From assembly GCF_002934685.1 (NCBI RefSeq), contig NZ_NKHL01000113.1, forward strand, positions 1 to 64,000: DNA of 64,000 nt, read 5' to 3'. The stretch comes from Pseudomonas bohemica. GTDB lineage: Bacteria > Pseudomonadota > Gammaproteobacteria > Pseudomonadales > Pseudomonadaceae. The position numbers were made by a program, and so were the translations under genes. Below, piece after piece: positions 26,789 through 35,345 of this stretch. The number at the start of each line of letters is the position of its first letter. Within the stretch, counting starts at the first letter, position 1. The notes under the pieces were generated by a model that worked only from the letters and a program-made list of their open reading frames with translations, ran no database searches and was not told the DNA's origin.

Positions 26789-27790
26789 ATGAGTATTGAC
26801 CGTTTTATCAGCGATGCCTTCAGCCAGTGGCTGGAGGCGACATTTGATAGTCAGCGTGTACGCGCCATCGAGCAGGATGGGGCAGACCCGGCCGACTGGC
26901 AGGCAGTGAGCGACAGCGGTTTTGCCGACCTGTTGCTCGCCGAGCAATACGGCGGCGCGGGGGCCAACCTGGAAACCGTCGGTGAAGTTCTGCAAACCTG
27001 CGGCGCCTGTGCCTTGCCTCTGCCGCTGGCCACCACGATGTGGGTGCGCGCCGCCCTGGCTGCCGAGGGGCATGAGCTGCTGCCAGCAAGCATTACCCTG
27101 ACGCGTGGGCAACGGGTGGAGAAGGGAGTCAAGTGCCACGACGTAGCCTTTGCCGCCACGGCGGAGCAGGTGCTGGTGCTGCTGGATGACGGCGCCTGGC
27201 TGCTGCCCGTGGCTGATGCCCAGGGGGCTGATGCGCAAAGAGGCACCGGCCTCAGTGTCGACTTGTACTGGAAGACCTTTCCGGCCAGCGCCTTGAAGCT
27301 TAAGCAGCCCCATGACTGGGAGGCCATCGGCGCCGCCCTGTTTGCCGCGCTGATCGCAGGGGCTGCGAGTCGTGTGTTGAAACTGTCACTGAACTACGCC
27401 GCCGAACGCCAGCAGTTCGGTAAACCCATCGCTCGCTTTCAAGCTGTGCAACAACAGTTGTCGGTCCTGGCCGAGGAAGTCTATGCAGTACGGATGGCGG
27501 CCCAGTTGGCGCTACGTGGCAATGGGCTGGCGGTCGATCCGCGTCTGGCAGCCCTGGCCAAGGCCCGCGCCAGCCAGGCGGTGAGCAGCATAGGCGCCAT
27601 CGGGCACATGGTGCATGGCGCCATCGGCATCACCGAAGAATACGACCTGCAGCTGTACACCCGCCGTTTGCATGACTGGCGGCTGCAATTGGGCAGTGAG
27701 CGCTATTGGCAGCAGCGCCTGGGGCAAGCCTTGCTCGACAGCGAGTTGCCAGTGCTCGATTTCATGCGAGGACTCACCGGGTCAGGCTGA
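26789..27790 (+). CDS. Acyl-CoA dehydrogenase, short partner subunit
   Basis: Protein of 333 residues, shorter than typical ACADs. It retains the N-terminal helices (DSGFADLLLAEQYGGAGANL) and the C-terminal helical domain (LNYAAERQQFGKPIARFQAV and LYTRRLHDWRLQLGSE). The middle beta domain is reduced and the FAD-binding motifs of the larger subunit are not evident. This matches the ACAD2 partners of heteromeric enzymes, where FAD and catalytic residues are shared between subunits. ATG 26789 is preceded by AGGAG. Confidence 0.85.
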   Translation: MSIDRFISDAFSQWLEATFDSQRVRAIEQDGADPADWQAVSDSGFADLLLAEQYGGAGANLETVGEVLQTCGACALPLPLATTMWVRAALAAEGHELLPASITLTRGQRVEKGVKCHDVAFAATAEQVLVLLDDGAWLLPVADAQGADAQRGTGLSVDLYWKTFPASALKLKQPHDWEAIGAALFAALIAGAASRVLKLSLNYAAERQQFGKPIARFQAVQQQLSVLAEEVYAVRMAAQLALRGNGLAVDPRLAALAKARASQAVSSIGAIGHMVHGAIGITEEYDLQLYTRRLHDWRLQLGSERYWQQRLGQALLDSELPVLDFMRGLTGSG

Positions 27791-27851
27791 TCGATCCATG
27801 CCCATGCTTTCTGAAAGACGCCTGATAACAATCACAATTGAGGCTCATCAC

Positions 27852-29168
27852 ATGGCAAACGACGCATCCACGGTTGTGGGTACCCACAGCGATCCCGCAG
27901 CACCGCTGACCCTGGCAACGGCCTGGCGGCCGATCATCGCGGGCAGTATCGGCAACACGATCGAGTGGTTCGACTGGTCGATCTACACGGCCTTCGCGCT
28001 GTATTTCGGCCCGCAGTTCTTCCCCTCGGACAGCGAAACCGCTGCCTTGCTGGCGACCTTCGGCGTGTTCGCGGTGGGCTTTGGCATGCGCCCGGTAGGC
28101 GGGTTGCTGATCGGTCTGTTCAATGACCGGGTCGGGCGCCGCGCGGCGCTGACCCTGACCATTCTGATGATGGCCTTGCCTTCGCTGGTGATCGGCCTGC
28201 TGCCCACCTACGCCAGCATCGGCATCGCCGCGCCGATTCTGATGGTGCTGGCGCGCATGGTTCAGGGCGTATCGGTGGGGGGCGAGTACGGTGCGGCGGC
28301 GACGTTTCTCGCCGAGTCCGCGCCCCGATCACGGCGTGGCTTCTACTCCGGGTTCATGTTCTTCAGCATCGCTCTGGGCCTGCTGTTCGCCTCGGCGCTG
28401 GCATGGTTGCTGACCTCAATGTTGAGCAAGGAGCAGATGATCGACTACGGTTGGCGCATTCCGTTTCTGATCGGTTCGCTGGGCAGTTTCGTCGGGCTGT
28501 GGCTGCGTCGCTCGGTGGCCGAGCCCGAAGCCTTCAAGCAGCAGAAGCTCCACGCAGGGCCCGTGCGTCATCCGTTGCGCACCCTATGGCGTGAGCACCC
28601 TCAAGCGCTGCGTCGGATGGTGGGCATCAGTCTGCTGGGGGCCTTCGCGTTCTATCTGTTCGTGAGCTACATCCCGGTCCACGCCATCCGCACTTCCGGC
28701 GCAGCGCCGACGGTGGCTTATGCCGCCAGCACCCTGGCGTTGGCCATCTTCATGGTTTCGCAGCCGCTGTTCGGCATGTTCTCCGATCGATGGGGGCGGC
28801 GTCCTCAGCTGATCCTGTTCGCCCTCGGCTATCTGCTGTTGCTCTATCCCGTCATATCGATGATCAATGCCTCGTTCACCACCATCCTTGCGGTGGAATT
28901 GTTCGGGTTGCTGTTTTACGGCTTGTATTCGTCGATCGCGCCAGCGGTGAAGGCCGAGTTGTTCAGCACCGATGTCCGAGCACTGGGCATCGGCCTTCCC
29001 TACAACCTGGTAGTGGCGATTTTCGGGGGCACCACCCCTTACCTCATGACCTGGCTGCAAAGCCTGGGGCACGGCGACTGGTTTCTGTTCTACGTGTCGG
29101 GCGCCGCGCTGGTCAGCCTCGTGGCGTTCTGGCGCATGCCTGAAACCAATGGACAGAGCCTGCGATGA
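27852..29168 (+). CDS. MFS transporter, metabolite:H+ symporter (MHS) family
   Basis: Protein of 438 residues with twelve helices. The signature SIGNTIEWFDWSIYTAFALY in helix 1, the loop DRVGRRAALT and GVSVGGEYGAAATFLAESAP identify the MHS family (KgtP, ShiA, ProP relatives). It probably imports the carboxylic acid degraded by this operon. ATG 27852 was chosen because the sequence upstream is a different frame of the previous gene and lacks membrane character. The stop overlaps the next frame by four bases. Confidence 0.88.
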   Translation: MANDASTVVGTHSDPAAPLTLATAWRPIIAGSIGNTIEWFDWSIYTAFALYFGPQFFPSDSETAALLATFGVFAVGFGMRPVGGLLIGLFNDRVGRRAALTLTILMMALPSLVIGLLPTYASIGIAAPILMVLARMVQGVSVGGEYGAAATFLAESAPRSRRGFYSGFMFFSIALGLLFASALAWLLTSMLSKEQMIDYGWRIPFLIGSLGSFVGLWLRRSVAEPEAFKQQKLHAGPVRHPLRTLWREHPQALRRMVGISLLGAFAFYLFVSYIPVHAIRTSGAAPTVAYAASTLALAIFMVSQPLFGMFSDRWGRRPQLILFALGYLLLLYPVISMINASFTTILAVELFGLLFYGLYSSIAPAVKAELFSTDVRALGIGLPYNLVVAIFGGTTPYLMTWLQSLGHGDWFLFYVSGAALVSLVAFWRMPETNGQSLR

Positions 29169-29188
29169 AGCCTGAAAGGAAAAATCTG

Positions 29189-30433
29189 ATGAACGATTCT
29201 GCAGTTTTCGCACCGGGCGCCCTCGACGGCATTCGCGTGCTCGATTTGTCCCGCGTGCTGGCCGGGCCATGGTCCACCCAGATTCTTGGCGACCTGGGTG
29301 CCGAGGTGATCAAGGTCGAGAATCCGGCGCGGGCCGACGACACTCGCGGCTGGGGCCCACCTTTCCTGCAAAGCGGCGACCAGCCGTGGGATGCGGCCTA
29401 TTACTTCTGCACCAACCGCAACAAGGAGGCGATCGCGGTGGACTTCGCGCAACCGGAAGGTGCCGAGATCATCCGCCGTCTGGCTGCCAGGGCCGATATC
29501 GTGATCGAGAATTTCAAAGTCGGCACCCTGGCCCGATATGGCCTCGATTACCCGAGCCTGAAGGCGATCAATCCGCGATTGATCTATTGCTCGATCACCG
29601 GGTTTGGCCAGAACGGGCCCTACGCCGCGCGCGGAGGTTATGACTTTCTGGTACAGGGCATGAGCGGCCTGATGAGCGTCATCGGTCGACGGGACGAGGA
29701 GCCCGGTGCCGGGCCTTTGAAGGTCGGCATCCCTGCCAGCGACCTGTTCTGCGGCCTGTACGCGACCATCTCGATCCTCGCCGCGCTGAACCATCGCACT
29801 CGCACCGGAGAAGGGCAGGCCATCGACTGCGCACTGCTCGACTGTCAGGTCTCGCTGCTCGCCAATCAGGGCATGAATTACTTGATCGGCGGCCAGATCC
29901 CCGGTCGGTTGGGCAACGCTCACCCTAACGTGGTGCCGTATCGAGACTTCGCTGCCGCAGACGATTACATCCTCGTGGCCTGCGGCGGCGACGGGCAGTT
30001 TCAAGCGTTGTGCCGACTGCTGGAGCGCCCGGACCTGGGCGAAGATCCCCGTTATCGCAACAACGCAGGACGCAGTCAGCATCGCAAGGAGCTGGAATTG
30101 CAATTGGCGCACAGCATCGCCAAATGGCCTGCGGCGCAGTTACTGGCGCAAATGGCCCAGAGCGGGGTGCCGGGCGGGCCGATCAACAATGTGGCGCAGG
30201 CGCTTGCCGATCCCCATGTGCAGGCTCGGGACATGCTGCACAAGATGCAGCGCGATGACGGTACAGAGGTCACGGTGATCGGCTTTCCAGCCAAGCTTTC
30301 CGCGACGCCGGCCAGCTATCGTCGCGCGCCGCCGGAGTTTGCCCGGGACACGGCCGACGTGCTCCAGCGCACCCTGGAAGTCGACGAGCAGACGCTGGCC
30401 CAGTTGGCGGGAAGAGGAGTGGTGGGGTTGTGA
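29189..30433 (+). CDS. Class III CoA-transferase (CaiB/BaiF family)
   Basis: Protein of 414 residues, normal for class III CoA-transferases. It shows the N-terminal GIRVLDLSRVLAGPWSTQIL, DLGAEVIKVE, IENFKVGTLARYGLDY and the catalytic Asp152 in GGYDFLVQGMSG. It moves CoA from a donor such as succinyl-CoA to a carboxylic acid, which would activate the imported substrate for the acyl-CoA dehydrogenases upstream. ATG 29189 has AAGGA eight bases before it; ATG 29165, overlapping the transporter stop, is the alternative. Last gene of the operon. Confidence 0.9.
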   Translation: MNDSAVFAPGALDGIRVLDLSRVLAGPWSTQILGDLGAEVIKVENPARADDTRGWGPPFLQSGDQPWDAAYYFCTNRNKEAIAVDFAQPEGAEIIRRLAARADIVIENFKVGTLARYGLDYPSLKAINPRLIYCSITGFGQNGPYAARGGYDFLVQGMSGLMSVIGRRDEEPGAGPLKVGIPASDLFCGLYATISILAALNHRTRTGEGQAIDCALLDCQVSLLANQGMNYLIGGQIPGRLGNAHPNVVPYRDFAAADDYILVACGGDGQFQALCRLLERPDLGEDPRYRNNAGRSQHRKELELQLAHSIAKWPAAQLLAQMAQSGVPGGPINNVAQALADPHVQARDMLHKMQRDDGTEVTVIGFPAKLSATPASYRRAPPEFARDTADVLQRTLEVDEQTLAQLAGRGVVGL

Positions 30434-30525
30434 GCGCGAAGAGGGTCAGCCGGTAGGCTGGAAGCGACGGGGTCGAATCAGGGCGCCAAGCGCCGCGCCG
30501 GGCAGGGCGGCGTTGGCACCAGGCG

Positions 30526-32031
30526 TTACTCGTTAATCCGCGGATGCTGCTGCACCAGGTCCTTGCGCCTGGCCTCAAGCTCGGCAATCTCGGCGTCGAT
30601 GTCTTCGATCTTCTGCTCAATATTGTCGTGATGTTCCTTCAACAACTCCTTGGCCTCTTGCATATCCGATGCTGCGGGGGCGGCGCCGCGCAGGGGTTTG
30701 TTGGCGGTCTCTTTCATGGTTATGCCAGTGACCAGGCCGATCACCGCCACCACCATCAGGTAGTAGGCCGGCATATAGAGGTTGTCGGTGGCTTCTACCA
30801 GCCAGGCCGCAAGGGTCGGGGTCAGGCCTGCGATCAGCACCGAGACGTTGAAGGCACTGGCCAGTGCGCTGTAGCGGATGTGGGTGGGGAACATCGCTGG
30901 AAGGGTCGAGGCCATGACGCCGATGAAGAAGTTCAGCACCACGGCGAGGATCAGCAAGCCGGTGAAGATCAGCCCGACCTTGCCGCTGATGATCAGCATG
31001 AACGCCGGAATGGCAAGGATGAACAGGGCGATGCTGCCGACGATGATGAAAGGCTTGCGGCCGATCTTGTCGCTGACGAAACCGATCAGCGGTTGTACGA
31101 AGAGCATGCCGACCATGATCGCGATGATGATCAGCACGCCGCGGTTTTCGCTGTAGTGCAGGTTGTGCGACAGGTAGCTCGGCATGTACGTCAGCAGCAT
31201 GTAATACGTAACGTTGGTCGCCACCACGATGCCGATGCAAGTCAGCAGGCTGCGCCAGTGTTTGGTTGCCACTTCCTTGAACGAAACTTTCGGGCCGCTC
31301 GACAGGCCTTCCCGATCGCCTTGCTCGAGTTTTTCGACGTGCTGCTGGAACGCCGGCGTCTCTTCGAGAGCGTTACGCAAATACAGGCCAAGCATGCCCA
31401 GGGGCAGGGCGACGAAGAACGGCAAACGCCAGCCCCATTCCTGGAACTGGTCTTCGCCAATGACAGTGGAAATCATCACCACCAGGCCTGCGCCGAGCAC
31501 GAAGCCTGCGATCGAGCCGAAGTCCAGCCAGCTACCGAGGAAGCCGCGCTTGCGGTCTGGTGCGTATTCGGCGACAAAAATCGAAGCGCCGGTGTATTCG
31601 CCGCCGACCGAAAAGCCTTGGGCCATTTTCGCCAGCAACAGCAGGATCGGCGCCCAGATACCGATCGACGCGTAGGAGGGGATCAAGCCGATGGCGGTGG
31701 TGCTCAGGGACATGATCACGATGGTCGCCGCCAGGACTTTCTGGCGGCCGTATTTATCGCCCAATGCCCCGAAAAACAGCCCGCCCAGCGGGCGAATCAG
31801 GAACGGTACCGAGAAGGTCGCCAGTGCGGCGACCATCTGCACGCTGGGGTCGGCACCGGGAAAGAACACCTTGCCGAGCACGTAGGCGACGAAGCCGTAC
31901 ACGCCGAAGTCGAACCACTCCATGGCATTACCCAATGCAGCGGCGGTGATGGCTTTGCGCATCTTCGCGTCGTCGACGATGGTGATGTCGTTCAGGCTAA
32001 TCGGTTTGACTTTTTTCTTGCCTAATTTCAT
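30526..32031 (-). CDS. proP: ProP-type proline/glycine betaine/H+ symporter
   Basis: Protein of 501 residues with twelve helices and the MHS signatures ALGNAMEWFDFGVYGFVAYV and GFSVGGEYTGASIFVAEYAP. The C-terminus ends in a heptad-patterned coiled coil (about 465-500: NIEQKIEDIDAEIAELEARR), the feature of osmosensory ProP that tunes activation by osmolality. It takes up proline, glycine betaine and ectoine under hyperosmotic stress. It is transcribed alone and converges with the CoA-transferase operon. No typical osmotic promoter was recognised. Confidence 0.9.
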   Translation of the reverse strand: MKLGKKKVKPISLNDITIVDDAKMRKAITAAALGNAMEWFDFGVYGFVAYVLGKVFFPGADPSVQMVAALATFSVPFLIRPLGGLFFGALGDKYGRQKVLAATIVIMSLSTTAIGLIPSYASIGIWAPILLLLAKMAQGFSVGGEYTGASIFVAEYAPDRKRGFLGSWLDFGSIAGFVLGAGLVVMISTVIGEDQFQEWGWRLPFFVALPLGMLGLYLRNALEETPAFQQHVEKLEQGDREGLSSGPKVSFKEVATKHWRSLLTCIGIVVATNVTYYMLLTYMPSYLSHNLHYSENRGVLIIIAIMVGMLFVQPLIGFVSDKIGRKPFIIVGSIALFILAIPAFMLIISGKVGLIFTGLLILAVVLNFFIGVMASTLPAMFPTHIRYSALASAFNVSVLIAGLTPTLAAWLVEATDNLYMPAYYLMVVAVIGLVTGITMKETANKPLRGAAPAASDMQEAKELLKEHHDNIEQKIEDIDAEIAELEARRKDLVQQHPRINE

Positions 32032-32192
32032 ACAAGGTCACTCTGTTGCTGAATCGGTATTGCCTGGCGTGAATGCCATCTGTTTGATGGCACAGCACTT
32101 TCCGATCAGATACATGAGGACACGAAATAATTCAGCGCTGGGCGGGATTTTTCGTGGGGAAGGAATGATGGCGCTGATGGGGCGATAACTAT

Positions 32193-32286
32193 TGTGGGAG
32201 TGAGCGTGCTCACGAAAGTCATGTTTCAGCCGCCGATGACGCAGGGGGCCTGCCAGGCTATTCGTGAGCAGGCTCACCCTCACAGA
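32193..32286. repeat. REPIN between proP and the binding-protein gene
   Basis: Inverted pair of REP units: GTGGGAGTGAGCGTGCTCAC near 32194 and its imperfect complement GTGAGCAGGCTCACCCTCAC near 32265-32284, each with its own internal hairpin and separated by about 45 bases. The REP class differs from that at 1-443. Confidence 0.7.
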
Positions 32287-32328
32287 GGTGGTCAGGCCAG
32301 CGACGTCAGCCGCTGCCCCGGCGGGGCA

Positions 32329-33186
32329 TCAAGGCCGAATATCAGCCTTGAACCACTTCTGCGAAAGACGCTTCACCGTGCCGTCCTCCAATGCGGCAGT
32401 GAGTGCGCCGTTGAATTTCTCGCGAAGGTCGTTATCGGCCTTGCGAAAGCCCAGCGCTTCGCCCGGCCCCCAGATATCGCCGCCGATTTTCGGACCGATC
32501 ATTTTTACGTTGCTGTTATCGGGGCTTTCCAGAGCGGAAGTGAAGAAGGTCACGTCGTCAAAAGCGAAATCGATGCGCCCCGCGTTCAGGTCCAGCAAGT
32601 GCTCGGCGGACTTGCTGTATTCGCGGATGGTCGCGATGTCCTTGAAGTTGTCCTCGACGAATTTGGTATAGGCGGTACCCGACTGAATGCCCAGGGTCTT
32701 GCCCTTGAGCAGTTCTTTCATCTTGTCGACGGCAGCTTTGTCCTTGGCCGGGTCGCCGCTGAGTTTGATCACGTCATTGCTCGGCATGCTGGCGATGAGC
32801 TTTGGATCGGCACTGACGAAAACCGCCTGGGTATTGGCGTACGGCTTGGAGAACGCGATCTCTTTTTCTCGCTCCGCAGTGATGACAATGGCGTCCATCA
32901 GCACGTCGAATTTACCGGCGTTGAGGCCGGCGATCATGCCGTCCCAATCCTGAGCCTGAAGTTTGCACTCCAGCTTGATCCGGGCGCAGACGTCCTTGAG
33001 CAGTTCAGGTTCGAAGCCGGAAATTTCGCCACTCGGGAGGGTGATGTTCCAGGGCTCATAGGCCCCTTCGGTGGCGACTCGAACCGAGGTCCAGTCCTTG
33101 GCGAACGCGGCGTGGCTCAGCACAAGCGTGCTGCCCAGTGCTGCCCAGGCGAGGATTCTTTTTGTGACGTGGTAGGTGTGGCCCAT
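32329..33186 (-). CDS. Periplasmic amino-acid/opine-binding protein of an ABC importer
   Basis: Protein of about 285 residues with a signal peptide (VTKRILAWAALGSTLVLSHA, cleaved after AFA) and the SBP_bac_3 fold. RVATEGAYEPWN, ISGFEPELLKDVCARI and AQDWDGMIAGLNAGKFDVLM match the lysine/arginine/ornithine and octopine/nopaline (OccT/NocT) group. ATG 33186 has GGGGA just before it; ATG 33198 is the alternative. It is on the strand opposite to its likely permeases (35346-36816) and ATPase (36834), with an oxygenase and a LysR gene between. The exact ligand is not readable, but a cationic amino acid or opine is likely. Confidence 0.85.
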   Translation of the reverse strand: MGHTYHVTKRILAWAALGSTLVLSHAAFAKDWTSVRVATEGAYEPWNITLPSGEISGFEPELLKDVCARIKLECKLQAQDWDGMIAGLNAGKFDVLMDAIVITAEREKEIAFSKPYANTQAVFVSADPKLIASMPSNDVIKLSGDPAKDKAAVDKMKELLKGKTLGIQSGTAYTKFVEDNFKDIATIREYSKSAEHLLDLNAGRIDFAFDDVTFFTSALESPDNSNVKMIGPKIGGDIWGPGEALGFRKADNDLREKFNGALTAALEDGTVKRLSQKWFKADIRP

Positions 33187-33255
33187 GTGTTTCCCCATCT
33201 GATTGAAAGATTGGCAGGGTCAAGCTAGATCAAAAGCCGCGAATCGCTAATTTTA

Positions 33256-34071
33256 TTATGCCGCTGTGTCTTCAGAGGTCAGTTGGGCGGCGCGTCCGTA
33301 GAAGCCGGTCTGCTCCTCGACGGTGAACATCACGCCTGGTTTTTCGTAATACGAGAACACCGCGACCATGCGTTCGCGCTGTCCTTGCACGGGGGTCACC
33401 CGGTGCGCGGTATTTTTGCCACGAAACACGTTCAATGTGCCAGCACTCAAGCGCAATTTCTGCACGGCAGGGTCACGACCCTCCAATAACTCAGCCACGC
33501 CTGCGTAGTTCGGATCGTCCGCAGAGCGCAAGTCGGTACGGTATTCGAACTCGCCGCCGGCTTCCGGTGCCTGGAGCATCAGGGTAGTGGTGAACTCCGA
33601 GCGGTCGAAGTGCCAGTTCAGGGTTTCGCCCTGGCGATAACTCATTACGTTGACCCGCGCCAAGGGGTCGGCCATGACATGCAGTGCCGGCTTTTGCATG
33701 ACCGCGCTGAGAAACGACACCAGCGGCGGGTATTCGTAGACCGCCGTCACCAGGCTGCTCTTGAGTTGGTCGGCACACAGGGTATGGCTGACCGTCTCGA
33801 CCTTTTTCAAGGCCGGATGATCGGCCTGCAATTCCGGGATTTCCGGTTTGAAGTAAATGTTGTGCGAGCGTTTGTGGGTGTGGGATTCGGCGTCCATGGT
33901 CGGCTGAATCTGCGCGGCAGCCAGTGCGACGTTTTCCGCCTGAATGAAGCCTTCAAGGCTGAACATGCCGTTGCGAGCCAATTCGCAGCGCGCCTTGGCG
34001 ACCAGGGTGTTCCATGCCTTGCTGCCTTGTTGATCCAGAGGGTAGCGTTGAAGATCGATGACAATGCTCAT
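33256..34071 (-). CDS. 2OG-Fe(II) oxygenase, probable free-amino-acid hydroxylase (BesD/HalD-like family)
   Basis: Protein of 271 residues. The iron triad is His154-x-Asp156 in LNWHFDRSEF and His223 in KNTAHRVTPV, with Arg232 or Arg234 for 2-oxoglutarate. As remembered, BesD uses His137, Gly139 and His204, almost the same spacing, with Gly in place of Asp where chloride binds. The Asp here predicts hydroxylation rather than halogenation. Other family-like parts are KRSHNIYFKPEIPEL and MSYRQGETLNW. It follows the amino-acid-binding-protein gene's strand (70 bases upstream of it), so the two may be cotranscribed. Membership is by eye and needs a profile search. Confidence 0.7.
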   Translation of the reverse strand: MSIVIDLQRYPLDQQGSKAWNTLVAKARCELARNGMFSLEGFIQAENVALAAAQIQPTMDAESHTHKRSHNIYFKPEIPELQADHPALKKVETVSHTLCADQLKSSLVTAVYEYPPLVSFLSAVMQKPALHVMADPLARVNVMSYRQGETLNWHFDRSEFTTTLMLQAPEAGGEFEYRTDLRSADDPNYAGVAELLEGRDPAVQKLRLSAGTLNVFRGKNTAHRVTPVQGQRERMVAVFSYYEKPGVMFTVEEQTGFYGRAAQLTSEDTAA

Positions 34072-34122
34072 GTCGGGCCTCCTGAACGGTGTGGCGTAAA
34101 CCTAACCTGTGAAAATCTTCGC

Positions 34123-34141
34123 AACAACGGCAAAAATTGTT
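34123..34141. promoter_or_regulatory. LysR-type operator candidate in the oxygenase/LysR divergent region
   Basis: Inverted repeat AACAA-N9-TTGTT (34123-34127 and 34137-34141) containing a T-N11-A-like core. It lies between the oxygenase start (34071) and the LysR start (34175), where an autoregulating LysR protein would bind. Confidence 0.35.
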
Positions 34142-34145
34142 AGCC

Positions 34146-34174
34146 TCCCCCTAGAAAAACTTAGGGGGAAATCG
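34146..34174 (+). promoter_or_regulatory. Hairpin sequestering the ribosome-binding site of the LysR gene
   Basis: Perfect 8-bp inverted repeat TCCCCCTA (34146-34153) and TAGGGGGA (34162-34169), with loop GAAAAACT. The right arm is the Shine-Dalgarno sequence itself (GGGGGA, five bases before ATG 34175), so folding of the mRNA would block initiation. It could also be a DNA-level operator. Confidence 0.55.
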
Positions 34175-35071
34175 ATGAAAAGGCTTCCACCATTGAATGC
34201 TGTGAGAACCTTCGAGGTAGCTGCACGTCTGGCAAGCTTCGTGGCCGCGGGGAAGGAGTTGGGCGTCTCAGCCGCTGCAGTGAGCCAGCAGGTCCGACAT
34301 CTGGAGGAGTATTTCGGCAAGAAGCTGTTCGTACGCAACGGGAATCGGCTGTCGTTGACTGATGCGGGGCTTGCGATCTTTCCGCAAACTTCCCGCGCCC
34401 TGGACGACATCGCCGCCATGACCGTGCGCTTGCTCGAAGGCGAGATGCGCACTCGGCTGATCGTCAGCGTGCCGTTCTCCCTGGCTGAAGTCTGGCTGGC
34501 GCCGAAACTGGCCGCGCTGCTGGAGAGCCATCCGCAGCTGTCGGTGGATGTGCGGGTCGAGGACGATCCGGTGGATCTGGCCCGCCATGACGTTGATATT
34601 CGTGTGAGCTATGGCGACTACCATTACCCCGCGCTGGAAGCGATTGCGCTGGTGCACGATCAAGTGGTGCCGCTGTGTGCGCCCGAGCTTTGGTATCGCC
34701 ACGGCAACAGCGACTTCGACCTGACGCGCATCCACCAGAGTCTGTTCATCCATACCCAGTGGGGCCCGAACTATGCTTCTCACCCTACCTGGAGCGACTG
34801 GTATGCCAGTGAGATCGGCCAGCCTGCCCCTGATCCGGGGCTTGGCCGCCGCTCGGGTTTGTCGAGCCTGTCGATTACCCTGGCGAAGCTGGGTTGCGGC
34901 ATAGCGCTGGGGCAGAAACTCATCGCCCAGCCTGATCTGGCGGCGGGACGTCTGATCGTGTTGTCGGCCAGGTCGCTGCCGCTTGGGCATCCTTACTGTG
35001 CCTTCGTGCCGACGGAAAAGCGCAAACGGCCAAACGTACAGAGCCTTATCGAACTGCTGGCTGCGCCTTGA
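34175..35071 (+). CDS. LysR family regulator (GcvA/AmpR-like)
   Basis: Protein of 298 residues. KRLPPLNAVRTFEVAARLAS and the HTH KELGVSAAAVSQQVRHLEEY are typical of the GcvA/TrpI/AmpR branch. The effector domain spans about 90-290. The start is ATG 34175, with an unusually strong GGGGG site that lies in a hairpin. An upstream in-frame ATG (34109) is excluded because its product precedes the conserved N-terminus. It is divergent from the oxygenase and faces the permease genes, so it probably controls one or both. Confidence 0.88.
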   Translation: MKRLPPLNAVRTFEVAARLASFVAAGKELGVSAAAVSQQVRHLEEYFGKKLFVRNGNRLSLTDAGLAIFPQTSRALDDIAAMTVRLLEGEMRTRLIVSVPFSLAEVWLAPKLAALLESHPQLSVDVRVEDDPVDLARHDVDIRVSYGDYHYPALEAIALVHDQVVPLCAPELWYRHGNSDFDLTRIHQSLFIHTQWGPNYASHPTWSDWYASEIGQPAPDPGLGRRSGLSSLSITLAKLGCGIALGQKLIAQPDLAAGRLIVLSARSLPLGHPYCAFVPTEKRKRPNVQSLIELLAAP

Positions 35072-35257
35072 TCCGGTGTTACAGCCCTACGCACTTGCAT
35101 GGGGCCAGACGTTTCCCACTGCCCCAGTGTGAGGCGCCCTACGGTCACGTGTTAACGAACTTACACCTGCAGCGGTGGAACCTTATCTACCCTTGATCGC
35201 CTGAACAGAGAGGTTGTACGCAGTTGAGACCATGTCCGAAACGATCTGGCAACCAAA

Positions 35258-35286
35258 TTGCATATGCTTGTAAAGACAAGTATGTA
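35258..35286 (+). promoter_or_regulatory. Promoter with HutC/GntR-like palindrome in its spacer, ahead of the ABC permease genes
   Basis: CTTGT-AAAG-ACAAG (35267-35280) is a perfect 5-bp palindrome of the type bound by HutC-subfamily GntR repressors. It fills the 17-base gap between a TTGCAT box (35258-35263) and a weak TATGTA box (35281-35286). A repressor there would block RNA polymerase. No HutC-type gene is in the window. Confidence 0.4.
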
Positions 35287-35345
35287 TGAGTTGGAGGGTG
35301 TCGTCAGGCACCGGACTTTTCACTGTTCGCAGCGGGAAAAACCCT

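Noticed and set aside
25149..30433. Itaconate degradation cluster
   Set aside because: LysR, MaoC-like, ACAD and CoA-transferase genes recall it, but there is no citramalyl-CoA lyase, and the hydratase residues are missing.
30544..32025. 493-codon plus-strand frame over proP
   Set aside because: Mirror of the transporter gene; composition (His/Gln/Asp-rich) typical of reverse-strand shadow frames.
33256..34071. Radical halogenase
   Set aside because: The position that must be Gly for chloride binding is Asp156, so hydroxylation is expected.
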